In this document: positions 61,523-64,000 of the stretch, one piece after another
Position numbering within the stretch: position 1 is the stretch's first letter
Layout of the letters: every line of letters begins with the position of its first letter
Source: Desulfuromonas sp.
GTDB lineage: Bacteria > Desulfobacterota > Desulfuromonadia > Desulfuromonadales > BM501
Direction of reading: 5' to 3'
Length of the DNA: 64,000 nt
Assembly (NCBI RefSeq): GCF_002868845.1
Contig: NZ_PKUB01000006.1
Location: forward strand, 26,253-90,252
Program-made: the position numbers and the translations under genes
Notes under the pieces: generated by a model
What the model saw: the letters and a program-made list of their open reading frames with translations, nothing else
What the model was told of the DNA's origin: nothing
The model's database searches: none

Positions 61523-62698
61523 ATGGTCCGCGTCGTCGAGAAAGACATCCACCTCGAATTCCCCTCGGGCCACCACCTGCACAGCCTGGTTTGCCAGATC
61601 CCCAACCGCCTGCGCCTGTCGGACTTCGCCTACAGGGTGGCCGACCCCGAGCAGAAATGGGGCCAGGTGCGCTCCATCCTGGAAATGGTGGCCGAGGGCG
61701 AGGGGAACCTGAAAAAACTCCATTTCCTCCTCTTCCCCGAAAGCACCCTGCCGGCGGACCGGGTCGAGGAGGCCATCGCCCTCGTCGGCGAGCGCTTCCG
61801 CCCCAACACGGTGACCGTCTTCGGAGTCGAGCATGTGCGACTGTCCGAGTACCGCCAGGTCCTGGAGCGCTACCGGGAAGACAACGCCGAGGCCCTCGCC
61901 TCGGTGGAGGAGGACCTCGACGCAGGCGACGTGGAACAGGTGCCGGTCAACTGGTGCGTGGTGGCGGCCAAAGAAGCCGACGGCCGGCTGCGGGTCTTCC
62001 TCGAAGCCAAGAGCCACCCCTTTGTCGGGGAGGAGAACCTCGACGCCTTCCACGACCTCTACCGGGGCAAGATCTTCCCTCTGTTCCGCTGCCACCCGAG
62101 CTGCTTCAACTTCATGGCCCTGATCTGCCTCGACTACGTCTACCGCGACCTTTACCAGTCGAACATCAGCGTCATCATCAAGAAAGCCGACGAACTCTTT
62201 TTCGAGACCCGGCAGCGCCTCGACCTGCTGATGGTCATCGAGTGCAACCCCAAGCCCGAACACCACGCCTTCCGCGACGTGATCAACGGCTTCTACGGGG
62301 AGTACCTGGAATACACCCCCGGGGTGCGCGATACCACCACCGTCTTCTGCAACGCCTCCGCCGAGACCGAATGCGACGGCATCGAGGGCGAGGGCACCTT
62401 CGGGCACTCCTCGGTGATCATTCACAAGCACCACAAGCTGGAGCAGGTCCGGCTCGCCGAGTTCGCCACCGACGACTTCGACGGCCTGCCGGTGTGCCGG
62501 CTGCGCTTCGGCCTCGAAACAAGGCTCTACTACTTCAACCTTCCCCTGTTCCACGAGCTCGACCCCCGCACAACCCGGGTCCCCCTGAAGATCCACGCCG
62601 TCTTCCGGCCGTCCCGGGAACACGGCTGGATCCGCATGGCAGGCGAGGAGCTGGTGCGGGGCGTGGCCGAGGCCGGGGGCGAGGGAAAGATTCTCTGA
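61523..62698 (+). CDS. Nitrilase-fold (carbon-nitrogen hydrolase-like) protein
   Basis: 391 residues, no signal peptide. I recognise a nitrilase-like layout: Glu73 in LLFPESTLP, Lys163 in FLEAKSHPFV and Cys202 in FMALICLDYVY, the E-K-C triad order. A later stretch resembles the nitrilase DLLMVIECNPKPEHHAF and GEGTFGHSSVII. Overall identity to standard nitrilases seems low, so this is a fold-level call. It follows the NUDIX gene by 4 bp. Substrate unknown. The C terminus (about residues 320-391) is extra and unassigned. Confidence 0.65.
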   Translation: MVRVVEKDIHLEFPSGHHLHSLVCQIPNRLRLSDFAYRVADPEQKWGQVRSILEMVAEGEGNLKKLHFLLFPESTLPADRVEEAIALVGERFRPNTVTVFGVEHVRLSEYRQVLERYREDNAEALASVEEDLDAGDVEQVPVNWCVVAAKEADGRLRVFLEAKSHPFVGEENLDAFHDLYRGKIFPLFRCHPSCFNFMALICLDYVYRDLYQSNISVIIKKADELFFETRQRLDLLMVIECNPKPEHHAFRDVINGFYGEYLEYTPGVRDTTTVFCNASAETECDGIEGEGTFGHSSVIIHKHHKLEQVRLAEFATDDFDGLPVCRLRFGLETRLYYFNLPLFHELDPRTTRVPLKIHAVFRPSREHGWIRMAGEELVRGVAEAGGEGKIL

Positions 62699-62777
62699 TC
62701 GTTGTTGGTCTTCATCTGCAGGTTTCATGTTCCATGTTTTCGGTTTTAGGAAAAAACCACAGCCCCAAGAAATGAGC

Positions 62778-62888
62778 AATTTTTCGCAAGATCAAGGAAG
62801 CCGAGTGAGCGCGCGGAGCCGTACCGAGGTACGCCGCACAAGCAGCGAATGAAGGCCGACGACGAGATTGCGAAAAAGGGCCGTTTCC
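62778..62888 (+). repeat. Structured repeat, copy B (upstream of argH)
   Basis: About 111 bp, same orientation as copy A. TTTTTCGCAA at the left end is the exact complement of TTGCGAAAAA near the right end. The core has CGTACC-GA-GGTACG with flanking GCGG/CCGC. The right end GAAAAAGGGCCGTTTCC is almost identical to copy A (GAAAAGGGCCGTTTCC). It ends right at the argH ribosome site (AGGAG at 62891). Confidence 0.85.
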
Positions 62889-62904
62889 ACAGGAGAAGAA
62901 AAAT

Positions 62905-64000
62905 ATGAGCGACAAACCCTGGGCAGGCCGCTTCACCCAGCCCACCGACAAGTTCGTCGAGGAGTTCACCGCCTCCATCGACTTCGACCAGCGCATGTAC
63001 CGCTACGACATCCAGGGCTCGATCGCCCACGCGCGGATGCTAGCCCGGCAGGGGATCATCGAGACCGCCGAGGCCGACACCATCGTCGAAGGCCTCGGGG
63101 CGATCCTCGCCGAGATCGAGGCGGGCAGCTTCGAATTCTCCGTCAGCCTCGAAGACATCCACATGAACATCGAGGCGCGCCTCATCGAGCGCATCGGCAC
63201 GGTCGGGGGCAAGCTGCACACAGCCCGCTCCCGCAATGACCAGGTCGCCCTCGACGTGCGCCTCTACCTGCGCGACGAGCTGGCCGAGATCCTCGAATAC
63301 CTCGACAAGCTGCAGGGCTCCCTCCTCGCACAGGCCGAGGGGAACCTCGCGGTGATCATGCCCGGCTACACCCACCTGCAGACCGCCCAGCCGATCCTCT
63401 TCGCCCACCACATGCTCGCCTACTACGAGATGGTGAAAAGGGACGCCGGGCGCATGGCCGACGTGCTGAAGCGCCTCAACGTCCTGCCCCTCGGGGCCGG
63501 GGCCCTGGCCGGCACCACCTTCCCCATCGACCGGGAATGGGTCGCCGCCGAGCTCGGCTTCGACGGGGTCACGCGCAACAGCCTCGACTCGGTCTCCGAC
63601 CGCGACTTCGCCCTCGAGTTCTGCGCCGCCTCCTCCATCCTCATGATGCACCTCTCGCGCCTCTCCGAAGAGCTCATCCTGTGGTCGAGCGCCGACTTCG
63701 CCTTCGTCGAACTGACCGACGCCTTCTGCACCGGCAGCTCCATCATGCCTCAGAAGAAGAACCCCGACGTGCCGGAGCTGGTGCGGGGCAAGACCGGCCG
63801 GGTCTACGGCAACCTGATCAGCCTTCTGACCCTGATGAAGGCCCTGCCGCTTGCCTACAACAAGGACATGCAGGAAGACAAGGAGCCGCTCTTCGACACG
63901 GTCGACACGGTCAAGGGCTCGCTCAAGATCTTCGCCGACATGATCGCCGAGATGAAGGTCCAGGCTGAGAACATGCGGGTGGCCGCCGCCCGCGGCTTCT
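62905..64000 (+). CDS. argH: Argininosuccinate lyase, N-terminal part
   Basis: Last enzyme of arginine synthesis: argininosuccinate to arginine + fumarate. The frame is open to the window end, giving 365 of about 460 residues. Motifs: [20 protein letters not shown] start, [14 protein letters not shown] near residue 108, [10 protein letters not shown], and the fumarase-superfamily signature [13 protein letters not shown] near residue 278. AGGAGA lies 9 bp before the ATG. It is separated from argG by the NUDIX/nitrilase insert. Continues past the window. Confidence 0.96.
   Translation, partial: MSDKPWAGRFTQPTDKFVEEFTASIDFDQRMYRYDIQGSIAHARMLARQGIIETAEADTIVEGLGAILAEIEAGSFEFSVSLEDIHMNIEARLIERIGTVGGKLHTARSRNDQVALDVRLYLRDELAEILEYLDKLQGSLLAQAEGNLAVIMPGYTHLQTAQPILFAHHMLAYYEMVKRDAGRMADVLKRLNVLPLGAGALAGTTFPIDREWVAAELGFDGVTRNSLDSVSDRDFALEFCAASSILMMHLSRLSEELILWSSADFAFVELTDAFCTGSSIMPQKKNPDVPELVRGKTGRVYGNLISLLTLMKALPLAYNKDMQEDKEPLFDTVDTVKGSLKIFADMIAEMKVQAENMRVAAARGF

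Overview
This is a GC-rich (low to mid 60s percent by eye), gene-dense bacterial chromosome segment. Gene order and content suggest a Desulfuromonas/Geobacter-like member of the Desulfobacterota (old Deltaproteobacteria). The evidence is the run hslVU-argBDF-argG-argH, the pgpA-cinA-thpR-recA-pilT-recX-alaS neighbourhood, a flavodiiron protein, a CXXCH cytochrome, an acetate-type Na+/solute symporter pair, many sensory kinases and an HD-GYP protein. The assignment is inference from context; there is no rRNA in the window.

Layout. 1-3.8 kb: the end of a tad (Flp pilus / tight adherence) locus (tadB tail, tadC, tadD-like TPR lipoprotein), an SH3 protein and a LuxR-type regulator. 3.9-8.9 kb (minus strand): priA, an alanine/glycine:cation symporter and a flavodiiron protein. 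9-16.9 kb: Tat-type metallophosphoesterase, DAHP synthase, cytochrome c, trmB-truD, a two-subunit Na+ symporter, a TIM-barrel protein and a Usp. 17-25.9 kb: IclR regulator, coaE, long-chain acyl-CoA synthetase, a HEAT-repeat + HD-GYP pair, a second HEAT protein and ssb. 26-40 kb: plsC, RNase J, uppP, ftsK, ABC-class ATPase, a very large DUF748/AsmA-like protein, PPK2, antiporter and DUF4389. 40-55.8 kb: RuvC-like protein, larBC, pgpA, cinA, histidine kinase, thpR, recA, pilT, recX, alaS, a receiver-kinase and hslVU. 55.8-64 kb: the arginine cluster argB-argD-argF-(RDD)-argG-(NUDIX, nitrilase-like)-argH, with argH running off the end.

Two things stand out. (1) Four otherwise well-conserved plus-strand genes (truD, acyl-CoA synthetase, DUF748, argG) each carry exactly one in-frame stop (one TGA, three TAG). 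The frame and the family homology continue perfectly afterwards, and each stop is one C-to-T change from a plausible sense codon. TAG is also an ordinary terminator of many genes here, so global reassignment is not supported. Sequencing or assembly error, real nonsense mutations, or selective readthrough remain possible. (2) The argG-argH junction holds a two-gene insert (NUDIX hydrolase + nitrilase-fold protein with a putative E-K-C triad). It is bracketed by two same-orientation copies of a structured repeat of about 111 bp, each ending just upstream of the start codon of the next gene. The arg intergenic gaps also carry other short repeats. I found no tRNA, rRNA, CRISPR array, insertion sequence or prophage.
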